Shown: positions 12,677-20,500 of the stretch, in pieces
How positions within the stretch are numbered: the stretch's first letter is position 1
Layout of the letters: each line of letters begins with the position of its first letter
IMG/VR virus record: IMGVR_UViG_3300021960_000516
Coordinates: 1 to 23,655 of that record
DNA length: 23,655 nucleotides
Reading direction: 5' to 3' (one strand)
DNA from: a virus
The notes under the pieces: model-generated
Seen by the model: only the letters and a program-made list of their open reading frames with translations
Told to the model about the DNA's origin: nothing
The model's database searches: none
Position numbers and translations under genes: made by a program

Positions 12677-12915
12677 AAAAGTCTGCTGGCGCAGGGCGTG
12701 GGTTTGTAAATCCCCAACGGCTTGATGAGTCTGATGAAGACTACATTACCCCTAAACAGCGCTATGACATGGAAAAAGAAGTTGAAGAAAAGAAAAAATC
12801 TGAAGCTTCTGAATCTGCGTTTAACAAATCGCGGACTACCATGAGAAAAGGTGGTTACGTCCGTGCGGCTGATGGTATTGCTCAGCGGGGTAAAACTCGT
12901 GGGAAACTTGTATGA
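12673..12915 (+). CDS. Small protein with acidic helix and ADGI...GKTRG tail, 80 aa
   Basis: I do not recognise a named family. Residues 17-45 are charged and helical (ITPKQRYDMEKEVEEKKKSE). The C-terminal 24 residues (57-80) contain MRKGGYV followed by RAADGIAQRGKTRG, the same motif as in the genes starting at 12248 and 14566. The ATG at 12673 overlaps the preceding stop codon (ATGA), and a GGCGGG stretch lies about eight bases upstream. A GTG two codons earlier is less likely. The split into a family-specific body and a shared basic tail suggests that the tail is a common docking or nucleic-acid-binding element. Confidence 0.75.
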   Translation: MKKSAGAGRGFVNPQRLDESDEDYITPKQRYDMEKEVEEKKKSEASESAFNKSRTTMRKGGYVRAADGIAQRGKTRGKLV

Positions 12916-13160
12916 TGGCAAGCCGTGGTATGGGTGATATTAGAGCCAGTAAGATGCCTAAAGGCGTCCGAAAAGCTCGTCGAGATGATACCGATTTCAC
13001 TCAATACGCAGAGGGTGGAGAAGTAGGGCTGTATGCCAATATCAATGCAAAGCGTAAACGTATTGCTCAAGGCTCTGGCGAAAAGATGCGTAAACCCGGT
13101 GCAAAAGGTGCTCCAACTGCTGAGGCATTTATTCAATCGGCAAAAACCAAAATGAAGTAA
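12912..13160 (+). CDS. Small very basic phage protein, 82 aa
   Basis: The C-terminal two thirds (GLYANINAKRKRIAQGSGEK, then MRKPGAKGAPTAEAFIQSAK) is a pattern I have met repeatedly in small proteins of marine and freshwater phages, without known function. It is highly basic, with clusters RKARR and AKRKR, and has a YAEGGEVGLY segment in the middle. The ATG overlaps the preceding stop codon. A second ATG follows at once (12915). The gene is the fourth in a chain of overlapping small basic genes and ends three bases before the connector gene. Candidate roles are condensing DNA in the head or plugging the connector; neither is shown. Confidence 0.8.
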   Translation: MMASRGMGDIRASKMPKGVRKARRDDTDFTQYAEGGEVGLYANINAKRKRIAQGSGEKMRKPGAKGAPTAEAFIQSAKTKMK

Positions 13161-13163
13161 GAC

Positions 13164-14120
13164 ATGACCACTACAGGCACTTCAGTCTTCAACCTTGATG
13201 TTAACGACCTCATTGAGGAAGCGTTTGAACGTTGTGGGTTAGAGTTGCGTACCGGTTATGATTTTCGTACTGCACGCAGGAGCCTGAATTTGCTTACCAT
13301 TGAGTGGGCAAATCGTGGTATCAATTTGTGGACGATTGAAGAGGGGCAGATTCCTCTGTACCCAAATCAAGCTATTTATGCGTTGCCTAATGATACGATT
13401 GACCTACTTGATCAGGTGACACGTACCAATGCTGGTACGGGTACGCCTCAGATAGATATCAACATCAATCGCATTAGTGAGTCTACCTATTCGACTATTC
13501 CCAATAAGTACGCTCAAGGCCGTCCTATTCAGGTTTGGATAAACCGCCAGACAGGAGAACAGAACAGCACTGCTTCGACTACTTTAGCTCAAGCCATTAC
13601 AAGTAGTACTGATACAACAATCTATTTGGCTGATGTTACTGGGCTGGCTGCTGCTGGATTTGTCAAAATTGATAGTGAGCTAATCAGCTATAGCAACTTG
13701 ACTCAGACTGGCAATACTGCTGGCTACATCAGCTTTTGTGGTCGCGGGCAACAAAACACCGTTGCTACTACTCATAATTCGGGGGCAAGTGTGTATGTGA
13801 CACGTCCCCCTTCAATCAATATTTGGCCTATCCCAAATCAAGGATCAATAGGTAGTCCCTATTACATGTTTGTCTACTGGCGTATGCGTCGGATCCAAGA
13901 TAGTGGAAATGGTGTACGCACCCAAGACATTCCGTTCCGATTGGTTGAGTGCATGGTTGCTGGTCTGGCTTATAAATTGTCTATGAAGCTCCCGAATGTA
14001 GATGCAAATCGGGTGGCAGCGTTGAAGATGGAATATGAGCAGCAGTGGCAATTAGCCGCTGATGAAGACCGGGAAAAAGCATCCAACCGGTATGTGCCTC
14101 GTATCATGATTTATAGGTGA
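13164..14120 (+). CDS. Head-tail connector / tail accessory protein with an inserted beta domain, 318 aa
   Basis: The N-terminal part (VNDLIEEAFERCGLELRTGY, RTARRSLNLLTIEWANRGIN) and the C-terminal part (QDIPFRLVECMVAGLAYKLS and a helix with YEQQWQLAADEDRE) are helical and of the style of gp4- or gp11-like proteins that lie between portal and tail. Between them, residues about 145-212 form an inserted beta module: TTIYLADVTGL, VKIDSELISYS, FCGRGQQNTVATTHNSGASV. This 'identity-tag' motif (D-x-T-G, S-E-x-I-x-Y, R-G, H-x-x-G) is known from many phage virion proteins. Exact structural role and neighbours in the virion are inferred. The Shine-Dalgarno is weak. Confidence 0.75.
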   Translation: MTTTGTSVFNLDVNDLIEEAFERCGLELRTGYDFRTARRSLNLLTIEWANRGINLWTIEEGQIPLYPNQAIYALPNDTIDLLDQVTRTNAGTGTPQIDININRISESTYSTIPNKYAQGRPIQVWINRQTGEQNSTASTTLAQAITSSTDTTIYLADVTGLAAAGFVKIDSELISYSNLTQTGNTAGYISFCGRGQQNTVATTHNSGASVYVTRPPSINIWPIPNQGSIGSPYYMFVYWRMRRIQDSGNGVRTQDIPFRLVECMVAGLAYKLSMKLPNVDANRVAALKMEYEQQWQLAADEDREKASNRYVPRIMIYR

Positions 14121-14123
14121 TAC

Positions 14124-14555
14124 ATGGCAGGTCCAAAATACGCTTCTGGTAAATACTCAATTGCGGAGTGTGACCGCTGCGGGCAGAGGTACATGCTCAA
14201 GCAGTTGCGTAAGTTGACTATTAAGACCAAACAAGTCAGCATCAAGGTTTGTCCCGAGTGTTGGGAGCCAGATCAGCCACAGTTGCAATTAGGTATGTAT
14301 CCGGTCTATGACCCACAGGCTGTGCGTGAGCCTCGCCCGGACGTGAGCTATTATTTGTCTGGTACAAGTGGATTGCAGATTAGTACTAGCGGCGGAACCG
14401 GTCCAAATGCAGTTGGTACGCCTGAGGCTGGCAGTCGAGTGTTCCAGTGGGGCTGGAATCCTGTAGGCGGAGCTAGTTATTTTGACACTGCCCTAACGCC
14501 AAACAATTTGGTATTGGGTATATCTCTTGGTATAGTTACAATTGCAACGACATAA
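14124..14555 (+). CDS. Zinc-ribbon-containing structural protein, 143 aa
   Basis: Two CxxC pairs (C16/C19 in ECDRCGQ and C43/C46 in VCPECWE) are 23 residues apart and should bind one zinc ion as a small ribbon. A segment DQPQLQLGMYPVYDPQAVRE then PRPDVSY follows, then a Gly/Ser/Thr-rich part with RVFQWGWNPVGGASYFDTAL. This combination I recognise from a recurring virion-associated protein that sits next to connector genes in aquatic phages; its function is not known to me. It begins four bases after the connector gene and precedes the second group of small basic genes. Zinc binding is predicted from cysteine spacing only. Confidence 0.8.
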   Translation: MAGPKYASGKYSIAECDRCGQRYMLKQLRKLTIKTKQVSIKVCPECWEPDQPQLQLGMYPVYDPQAVREPRPDVSYYLSGTSGLQISTSGGTGPNAVGTPEAGSRVFQWGWNPVGGASYFDTALTPNNLVLGISLGIVTIATT

Positions 14556-14565
14556 GGAGCTAAAA

Positions 14566-14757
14566 ATGGCATACACACGCGCAGCAGATGGTATTGCTCA
14601 AAAAGGCAAGACCAAAGGTCGAAACCTTGGCAATGATGGTCCCACCGTTGGCATTCAAAGCGGTAAACCGACCAGCGGCAGCAGGGGTAAAACCAATGCT
14701 GATATGAAATCTATGGGTCGTAATCTGGCAAAAATTGCAGCACAGAAACGGGGCTAA
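14566..14757 (+). CDS. Small basic protein with ADGIAQKGKTKG motif, 63 aa
   Basis: The protein starts directly with the shared motif (YTRAADGIAQKGKTKGRNLG, residues 3-22), followed by a Gly/Ser/Lys-rich disordered stretch and a short basic helix (KSMGRNLAKIAAQKRG). It is strongly basic, without cysteine or membrane segment. The start at 14566 is supported by AAGGAG about seven bases upstream. At nucleotide level GATGGTATTGCTCA is identical to the motif in the 12673 gene, while the flanks differ. It begins 10 bases after the zinc-ribbon gene. It is probably co-translated with the next small gene, which starts two bases after its stop codon. Confidence 0.8.
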   Translation: MAYTRAADGIAQKGKTKGRNLGNDGPTVGIQSGKPTSGSRGKTNADMKSMGRNLAKIAAQKRG

Positions 14758-14759
14758 TC

Positions 14760-14984
14760 ATGGCAGTAAACAACAAAGCAGCATCAGCTTATGCCGCCCG
14801 CTATAAAGAGGGCATGGCAGACATGAACAGCAGGACAAACCGTAGCAAGCTCGACACCTACGACATGAGCGTTGGTGCTGTTAGCAAGGATGCTGGTAAT
14901 AAACCCACCAAGACCACCGGAATCAAAATCCGTGGGACTGGCGCGGCTACCAAAGGCACTATGGCAAGAGGCCCGATGGGTTGA
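14760..14984 (+). CDS. Small basic Gly/Thr-rich protein, 74 aa
   Basis: The function is unknown. The C-terminal motif TTGIKIRGTGAATKGTMARG and the final GPMG recur in small phage proteins of this type. The N-terminal half is a polar helix (KAASAYAARYKEGMADMNSR). It is basic overall, without cysteines. The ribosome binding site is weak (CGGGG), and the ATG stands two bases after the previous stop, so translational coupling is likely. The gene belongs to the same set of small basic proteins as those at 12248-13160 and is placed between two connector-type genes, three bases before the adaptor gene. Confidence 0.8.
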   Translation: MAVNNKAASAYAARYKEGMADMNSRTNRSKLDTYDMSVGAVSKDAGNKPTKTTGIKIRGTGAATKGTMARGPMG

Positions 14985-14987
14985 TAT

Positions 14988-15698
14988 ATGACCTATGATG
15001 AACTTGTAGCGGCAATTCAGAGCTACACAGAAAACCAATTCCCGGCGACTTACCTCGCTGACGGGAGTTCTGTGTCCTCGACTACGCAAATCAACACGTT
15101 CATTAAACAAGCTGAACAGCGTATCTACAACACGGTTCAGTTTCCGTCTATTCGTAAGAATGTGACAGGCGTTACATCTACTGGAAATAAATACTTATCC
15201 GCCCCAAACGACTTTCTGTCAGTCTATTCGCTGGCTGTGATAGATGGTTCGGGCAACTATGAGTATTTGTTGAACAAAGATGTGAACTTTATTCGGCAAG
15301 CGTATCCCAACCCAACAGATACAGCAATCCCGAAGTACTACGCTTTGTTTGGACCAACTACATCCAACGATCCAAGCCCTGTCATTACTGATGAATTGAC
15401 GTTTATTCTTGGACCAACACCTGACGCAAACTACAACGTAGAGTTGCACTACTATTACTATCCAGAGTCCATTACCGTTGCGGCTGATGGGCGTACATGG
15501 TTGGGTGATAACTTTGATTCCGTTATGTTGTATGGCTCTTTGGTAGAAGCCTATACGTTTATGAAGGGTGAGCCAGATATGGTGACACTCTATAACGGTA
15601 AATACCAAGAGGCTCTTGCGCTGGCTAAACGTCTGGGCGATGGTCTGGAGCGTGGTGATGCCTACAGAAACGGACAATACCGGCAGGCGGTGACTTGA
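14988..15698 (+). CDS. Head-tail adaptor-like structural protein, 236 aa
   Basis: It probably forms a ring between portal and tail. The sequence begins with a helical part (YDELVAAIQSYTENQF; INTFIKQAEQRIYNTVQFPS) followed by conserved-looking stretches: LSAPNDFLSVYSLAVIDGSG, then YEYLLNKDVNFIRQAYPNP, LTFILGPTPDANYNVELHYY and a helical C-terminus (FDSVMLYGSLVEAYTFMKGE, ALAKRLGDG). I recognise this pattern as the adaptor type found in podoviral genomes of the phage SU10 kind and related uncultured phages. The start follows the preceding stop by three bases with little Shine-Dalgarno signal. Its place between connector genes and virion proteins agrees. Confidence 0.8.
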   Translation: MTYDELVAAIQSYTENQFPATYLADGSSVSSTTQINTFIKQAEQRIYNTVQFPSIRKNVTGVTSTGNKYLSAPNDFLSVYSLAVIDGSGNYEYLLNKDVNFIRQAYPNPTDTAIPKYYALFGPTTSNDPSPVITDELTFILGPTPDANYNVELHYYYYPESITVAADGRTWLGDNFDSVMLYGSLVEAYTFMKGEPDMVTLYNGKYQEALALAKRLGDGLERGDAYRNGQYRQAVT

Positions 15699-15699
15699 T

Positions 15700-16122
15700 A
15701 TGGCTTTTACTGGAAACTTCTCCTGTAATGTGCTGCGCTCCAATATGGCAAGCGGTGGAATTAACTTTTCCTCCGACACCTTCTACATGGCGCTTTACAC
15801 AAACTCAGCCACCTTGGACGAGACAACTACCGCCTATACAACCACGGGTGAAGTTGTGGCGAGTGGGTACACCGCTGGCGGGCAAGTCATTACGGCGACA
15901 GTTGCCACGGAAGCTACCACCTCGGGCAGCATTGTGTACATTGACTTTTCCTCTCCCACATGGAACTCTGCCCTGACAGCGCGGGGGGCTTTGATTTATA
16001 AGCCCGGAGCTAATGGGGCGGTCTGTGTGTTGGACTTTGGAAACGACAAAACCTCAACAGCAACATTCACCGTTCAGATGCCTGCTAATACCAGCAGTTC
16101 TGCGCTTATTCGACTTTTGTAA
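15700..16122 (+). CDS. Conserved beta-rich virion protein, 140 aa
   Basis: The exact role is unknown. The protein is all-beta and poor in charged residues. Its order of motifs (FYMALYTNSATLDETTTAYT, GEVVASGYTAGGQV, SPTWNSALTARGALIY, VLDFGNDKTSTATFTVQMP) is one I associate with a virion protein very common in tailed phages, probably tail- or fibre-associated. The ATG stands one base after the stop of the adaptor gene, with GCGGTGA as a poor ribosome binding site, so coupled translation is likely. It has no collagen-like or coiled-coil shaft, which argues for a globular decoration or baseplate-like component and not a fibre. Confidence 0.8.
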   Translation: MAFTGNFSCNVLRSNMASGGINFSSDTFYMALYTNSATLDETTTAYTTTGEVVASGYTAGGQVITATVATEATTSGSIVYIDFSSPTWNSALTARGALIYKPGANGAVCVLDFGNDKTSTATFTVQMPANTSSSALIRLL

Positions 16123-16131
16123 GGAGCGACT

Positions 16132-16710
16132 ATGTTCATCGACAATGCAAATTCTTCTGACAGCCTTTCGGCTGGGCTGGTTGCTAAAACCGGTTTTTCT
16201 GAAAACAGCAAGGCGGGAGGTGTTTTTCACGTCCAATGCTTTGACAAAGATGGCAAGCTGAAATGGGAAGATCAGATGCACAACCTCGTTGTAAACGTAG
16301 GTTTGCAGGATATGAATACCCAGTATTTCAAGGGTAGTTCGTATACCGCCGCTTTCTATCTAGGTCTTGTGACTGGCCCGGGTTCTGGCACCACTTACGC
16401 CGCTGCGGATACGCTGGCTTCTCATGCAGGGTGGACGGAGTTCACTAATTATTCTGGTTCACGTAAAGCTGTTACATTCGGCACGGCTACCACTGCTGAT
16501 CCGTCTGTTATTAGCAATTCAGCTTCCCCCGCTCAGTTCAGTATTACTGGTGCTGGCGGTACGGTAGCTGGTGCGTTCTTGTGTACGGTGTCTAGTGGTA
16601 CTTCTGGCACACTGTTCTCTGAGGCAGATTTCCAATCTCCCGGGGATCGCGTAGTTGTGTCCGGTGATACTCTGAACGTAACCTACACTTTCAGCCTTGA
16701 CGCTGCATAA
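16132..16710 (+). CDS. Conserved virion protein, 192 aa
   Basis: It is structural by pattern, with no detailed role known to me. After a short variable N-terminus come FHVQCFDKDGKLKWEDQMHN and LVVNVGLQDMNTQYF, then YTAAFYLGLVTGPGSGTTYA, and at the end SGTLFSEADFQSPGDRVVVS and GDTLNVTYTFSLDAA. These segments recur nearly unchanged in many aquatic phage genomes beside tail genes, as far as I recall. The start has AAGGAG six bases upstream. The protein is mostly beta with few charges. Its neighbours are another beta-rich virion protein and the repeat protein, so a tail tip or fibre-network role is plausible. Confidence 0.85.
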   Translation: MFIDNANSSDSLSAGLVAKTGFSENSKAGGVFHVQCFDKDGKLKWEDQMHNLVVNVGLQDMNTQYFKGSSYTAAFYLGLVTGPGSGTTYAAADTLASHAGWTEFTNYSGSRKAVTFGTATTADPSVISNSASPAQFSITGAGGTVAGAFLCTVSSGTSGTLFSEADFQSPGDRVVVSGDTLNVTYTFSLDAA

Positions 16711-16722
16711 GGGTAAACCCTT
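16709..16722 (+). promoter_or_regulatory. Hairpin enclosing the ribosome binding site before a GTG start
   Basis: AAGGG (16709-16713), loop TAAA, CCCTT (16718-16722) forms a 5-bp stem whose 5' arm is the only Shine-Dalgarno sequence for the GTG start at 16723. The stem ends directly at the start codon. It also contains the stop codon region of the preceding gene (ends 16710), so ribosomes finishing that gene would melt it. This is a simple arrangement for coupling. Confidence 0.45.
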
Positions 16723-17577
16723 GTGTTCGGATTCACGCCGTTTGCAAACGTACCCTTCTCTTCGTTGGGTGGCGGAGCCATATTTGACACTGCTGTAGAA
16801 GAGTTTGTGTCTACAACCGCAGATGCGTTTTCTGCGGCGGCTGGTTTTGCTACGGATTTTTCCGATACGGTAGTTGGAACAGACCAAGCGTTTGTTGCGC
16901 CATCTGTATTTAGTGCAGATGCAGCAGATACGGCGCTTGGCTTGGATACGTCATCGTCTTTGGTTGATTTTGCAGTACTGACTATTGAACAAGTAGCTGC
17001 TTCAGAGACTACATTCACTTTAATTGATTTTGCTGTTTCTGTTCAAGAACAGAGCACTGGCAGTGAAAATTTCGCGGCTCTAGTAGACTTTATTGCTAGT
17101 TTGCCTGAAACGGCTACTGGAACGGATGCTTCTTCTGCTTCTGCGGTTTTCTCTGTATCTTTCTCTGATACAGCTACCGCATCTGAAGCATTAGACCCTA
17201 CCATAACCTATAACGTATTTATGGATGAAAGTGCGTCGGTTTCTGAAACCGTTGCCGCAAGAGCCGATTTTGCTCCTTTAATTTCCGAACTTTCTAGCGC
17301 CACTTTTACAACTTCTGTAGCCCCATCCATATTTAATGCACCAGTCAACGAAACCGCTGTAGCCGCTGACACTATATTGGCGTTCGCTGTGTTTTTTGCT
17401 ACCATTACAGACGGCGCAATTGGTGTTGATGAGATCACTGCTAGATTGTTGTGGGAGGTTATCAATGATGCACAAAATGCGGCGTGGGCGCAGTCAAATG
17501 ATGCACAGTCTCCCGGTTGGTCTACGATAAACGATTCGCAGGCAACCTCTTGGACTGTAGTCAAAACCCAATCGTGA
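16723..17577 (+). CDS. Tandem 20-residue repeat protein, 284 aa, probably virion surface
   Basis: The protein is built from a repeat of exactly 20 residues, with aromatic residues at 63, 83, 103, 123, 143, 163 (Tyr) and 183, and one-residue drift at 204 and 224. A typical unit reads SLPETATGTDASSASAVF: a small acidic turn (E/D-T-A-x-G-x-D) followed by a hydrophobic strand. It is almost free of Lys and Arg and very acidic. The C-terminus has a second repeat of period 11 with Trp at 255, 266 and 277 (INDAQNAAW, SNDAQSPGW, INDSQATSW). A beta-solenoid-like or extended stack is likely. The GTG start has its AAGGG ribosome binding site in a hairpin. It lies next to the tail fibre gene, so a fibre or spacer component is inferred. 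Confidence 0.75.
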   Translation: MFGFTPFANVPFSSLGGGAIFDTAVEEFVSTTADAFSAAAGFATDFSDTVVGTDQAFVAPSVFSADAADTALGLDTSSSLVDFAVLTIEQVAASETTFTLIDFAVSVQEQSTGSENFAALVDFIASLPETATGTDASSASAVFSVSFSDTATASEALDPTITYNVFMDESASVSETVAARADFAPLISELSSATFTTSVAPSIFNAPVNETAVAADTILAFAVFFATITDGAIGVDEITARLLWEVINDAQNAAWAQSNDAQSPGWSTINDSQATSWTVVKTQS

Positions 17578-17584
17578 GAATGTC

Positions 17585-20500
17585 ATGGCACTTGTTGTAA
17601 AAGACCGAGTTAAAGAAACCACCACCTCTACAGGTACAGGCACTATTACGCTTGGTGGCGCAAGTCCCGGGTTTCAGTCATTCGCCGTGATTGGTGATGG
17701 GAACACCACTTACTACACCATTAACGACCAACAAACTGGCGATTGGGAAGTTGGTATTGGAACCTACACTTCTTCCGGTACAACCCTGAGTCGTACTACC
17801 GTTCTTGAATCAAGCAATGCGGGCAGTCTGGTGAACTTTGGCGTAGGCTCAAAGGATGTTTTTGTTACTTACCCAGCAGAAAGATCGGTTTATTTAGATA
17901 CTGCTGGTTCGGCTGTTACGTTATTGGATATTGGTACTGCTGGAATTGGAACAGCAAATATCACTACCGCAAACATTACAAACGGCACGGTTTCTTCCTC
18001 TCCTACCAGCGGCAACGATATTGCCAATAAAACGTATGTTGATGCGTTGGCTGCATCAGGTGTGCATTACCACGCCCCTGTATATGTGGAAGTACCAAGT
18101 ACGACTGGGAATTTAAACGCTACGTATAACAACGGTTCTTCTGGTGTTGGGGCTACACTTACCAACGCAGGAACCCAAGCAGCTTTTACAGCGGATGGAA
18201 TTGCTGTTCCAATAAATAGCCGGGTACTTATTTATAACCAAACAAACGCCTACGAAAATGGTGTTTATACGCTTACAACTGTAGGTAGTGGCTCAACAAA
18301 CTGGGTTTTGACTAGGGCTACCGATGCGGATACCTACGACCCTTTTAACCCTAACTCTTTGGGTCAAGGGGATGCTTTCTTTGTTACCAATGGTAATACT
18401 GGTGCCGGTGAAACTTACATCTGCAACACGGTTGGAACAATTACATTTGGTACAACGGCAATTACTTTTGCTCAAATCAGCTCCGCTCAGATTTACTCTG
18501 CTGGCACCGGGCTGACCCTATCTGGTACGCAGTTCAGTATTACAAATACAGGCACTGCGGGGACTTACGGTTCTGCTTCTTCTGTCCCAGTACTGACGAC
18601 CAACGCCCAAGGACAAGTAACCTCTGTTACAGATACTGCGATTTCCATTGCTTCCGGCGCTGTTTCTGGGCTGGCGGCTTCAGCAACCACTGATACCACA
18701 AATGCAGCAAATATCTCTAGTGGGACGCTGCCAGCGGCGCGGCTGTCTGGCTCTTATACCGGAGTTACAGGTGTAGGAACCCTGACTGCTGGCACTTGGA
18801 ACGCTTCTACCCTTGATGCCTCTTATGGTGGTACTGGGCAATCGTCCTATGCAGTTGGCGATATTTTGTATGCGTCTACCACTTCGGCGCTGTCCAAATT
18901 AGCGGATGTTGCTACAGGTAATGCTCTAATCTCTGGTGGTGTAGGTACGGCTCCTTCTTGGGGCAAGGTAGGCTTAACGACCCATGTCAGTGGAACATTG
19001 CCTGTGGCAAGCGGTGGTACGGGGGCCACGACTCTGACGGGGTATGTGTACGGTAACGGGACTGGGGCGATGACTGCTTCCACCTCTATTCCAAACGCTG
19101 CTACGACTGCCACAAGTGCAAATACCGCTTCTGCTATTGTGGCCCGTGATGCGTCTGGTGACTTCAGCGCAGGCACTATTACTGCTAGTTTGTCTGGTAA
19201 TGCTACATCCGCTACCTCTGCTACTTCGGCTACTACCACAACAAATCTTGCCGGGGGTGTAGCTGGAGCCGTCCCATATCAGTCTGGCTCTGGAGCCACG
19301 GCTTTCTCCGCAGCAGGTACTTCAGGGCAGGTTTTGACCTCAGCCGGTACTTCAGCCCCAACTTGGACCACACCAGCTACCGTAAACAACGGTACGCTGA
19401 CAATGAATGTATCCGGTACGGGTTTATCCGGGTCCCAGACATTTACGGCAAACCAAGCTAGTGCAGCCACTTTTACCGTTACTTCAAACGCCACAAGCGC
19501 AAATACGGCATCTACGATTGTTGCTAGGGATGCTTCTGGTAACTTTAATGCTGGAACAATTACTGCTGCTCTTAGCGGTAATGCAACAACTTCTACAACC
19601 CTAGCTACTGGCAGAACCATTGGAATGACCGGGGATGTCACTTGGACATCTGCCTCATTTAATGGATCAGCCAATGTCACAGGAACTTCAACACTTGCAA
19701 ATAGCGGAGTAACAGCGGGGTCTTATACAACAGCAAATATTACAGTTGACGCAAAAGGTAGAGTAACGGCGGCATCAAATGGAACTCCTGTTTTACCTGC
19801 TGTTGTTCAGCCAGTAAATATCTCTCCAGCAAATGGATCAACTGGAGCAAATTATACAATTACATTAACTGCAACAGCTTTTGTTTCCCTTCAAGGCTTT
19901 ACTTTTGCAAATGCTCAATATCAAGTTTCTACTAGTAGTGGGTTTGGAACTACTGTAATTGATACCGGTACTTCTGGCGCGGCATCTACATCTTACAATA
20001 TAAGCAGTGGTCTTGCTAATAGCACTACATATTACTGGAGAGTACGTTATAAGGATTCAAATGGAACATGGTCTGATTATTCTTCAGCCACATCGTTTGT
20101 AACCGCAGCAGCATTTACTTATTCTATTGAATACTTGGTTGTTGGCGGTGGCGGTGGATCCATGAATGTAGTATATATCGCAGGAGCAGGAGGTGGTGGT
20201 GGCACTGCATCTACATCAGGAACAGTAACCGTTGGAACAACCTATGTTATGACTGTTGGGGGTGGTGGTTCACCCGGAGTTGCTGGAACTGCAAGTAGCA
20301 TTACTTATGGGCCAACAACAATGGCAACAGGTAATGGCGGTGGCTCGGCCAATGGCGCTACGGGGGGCCCTAGTGGTAATGGCTATGGCCCCGGAGGTGA
20401 CAATACTTGGTGTGCTGGCGGAGCTGGAGGTGCTGCACAATCAGGATTCCCTGCAACGGGATATAAAGGCAATGGCGGTGCTGGTGGTAATGGTATTCAA

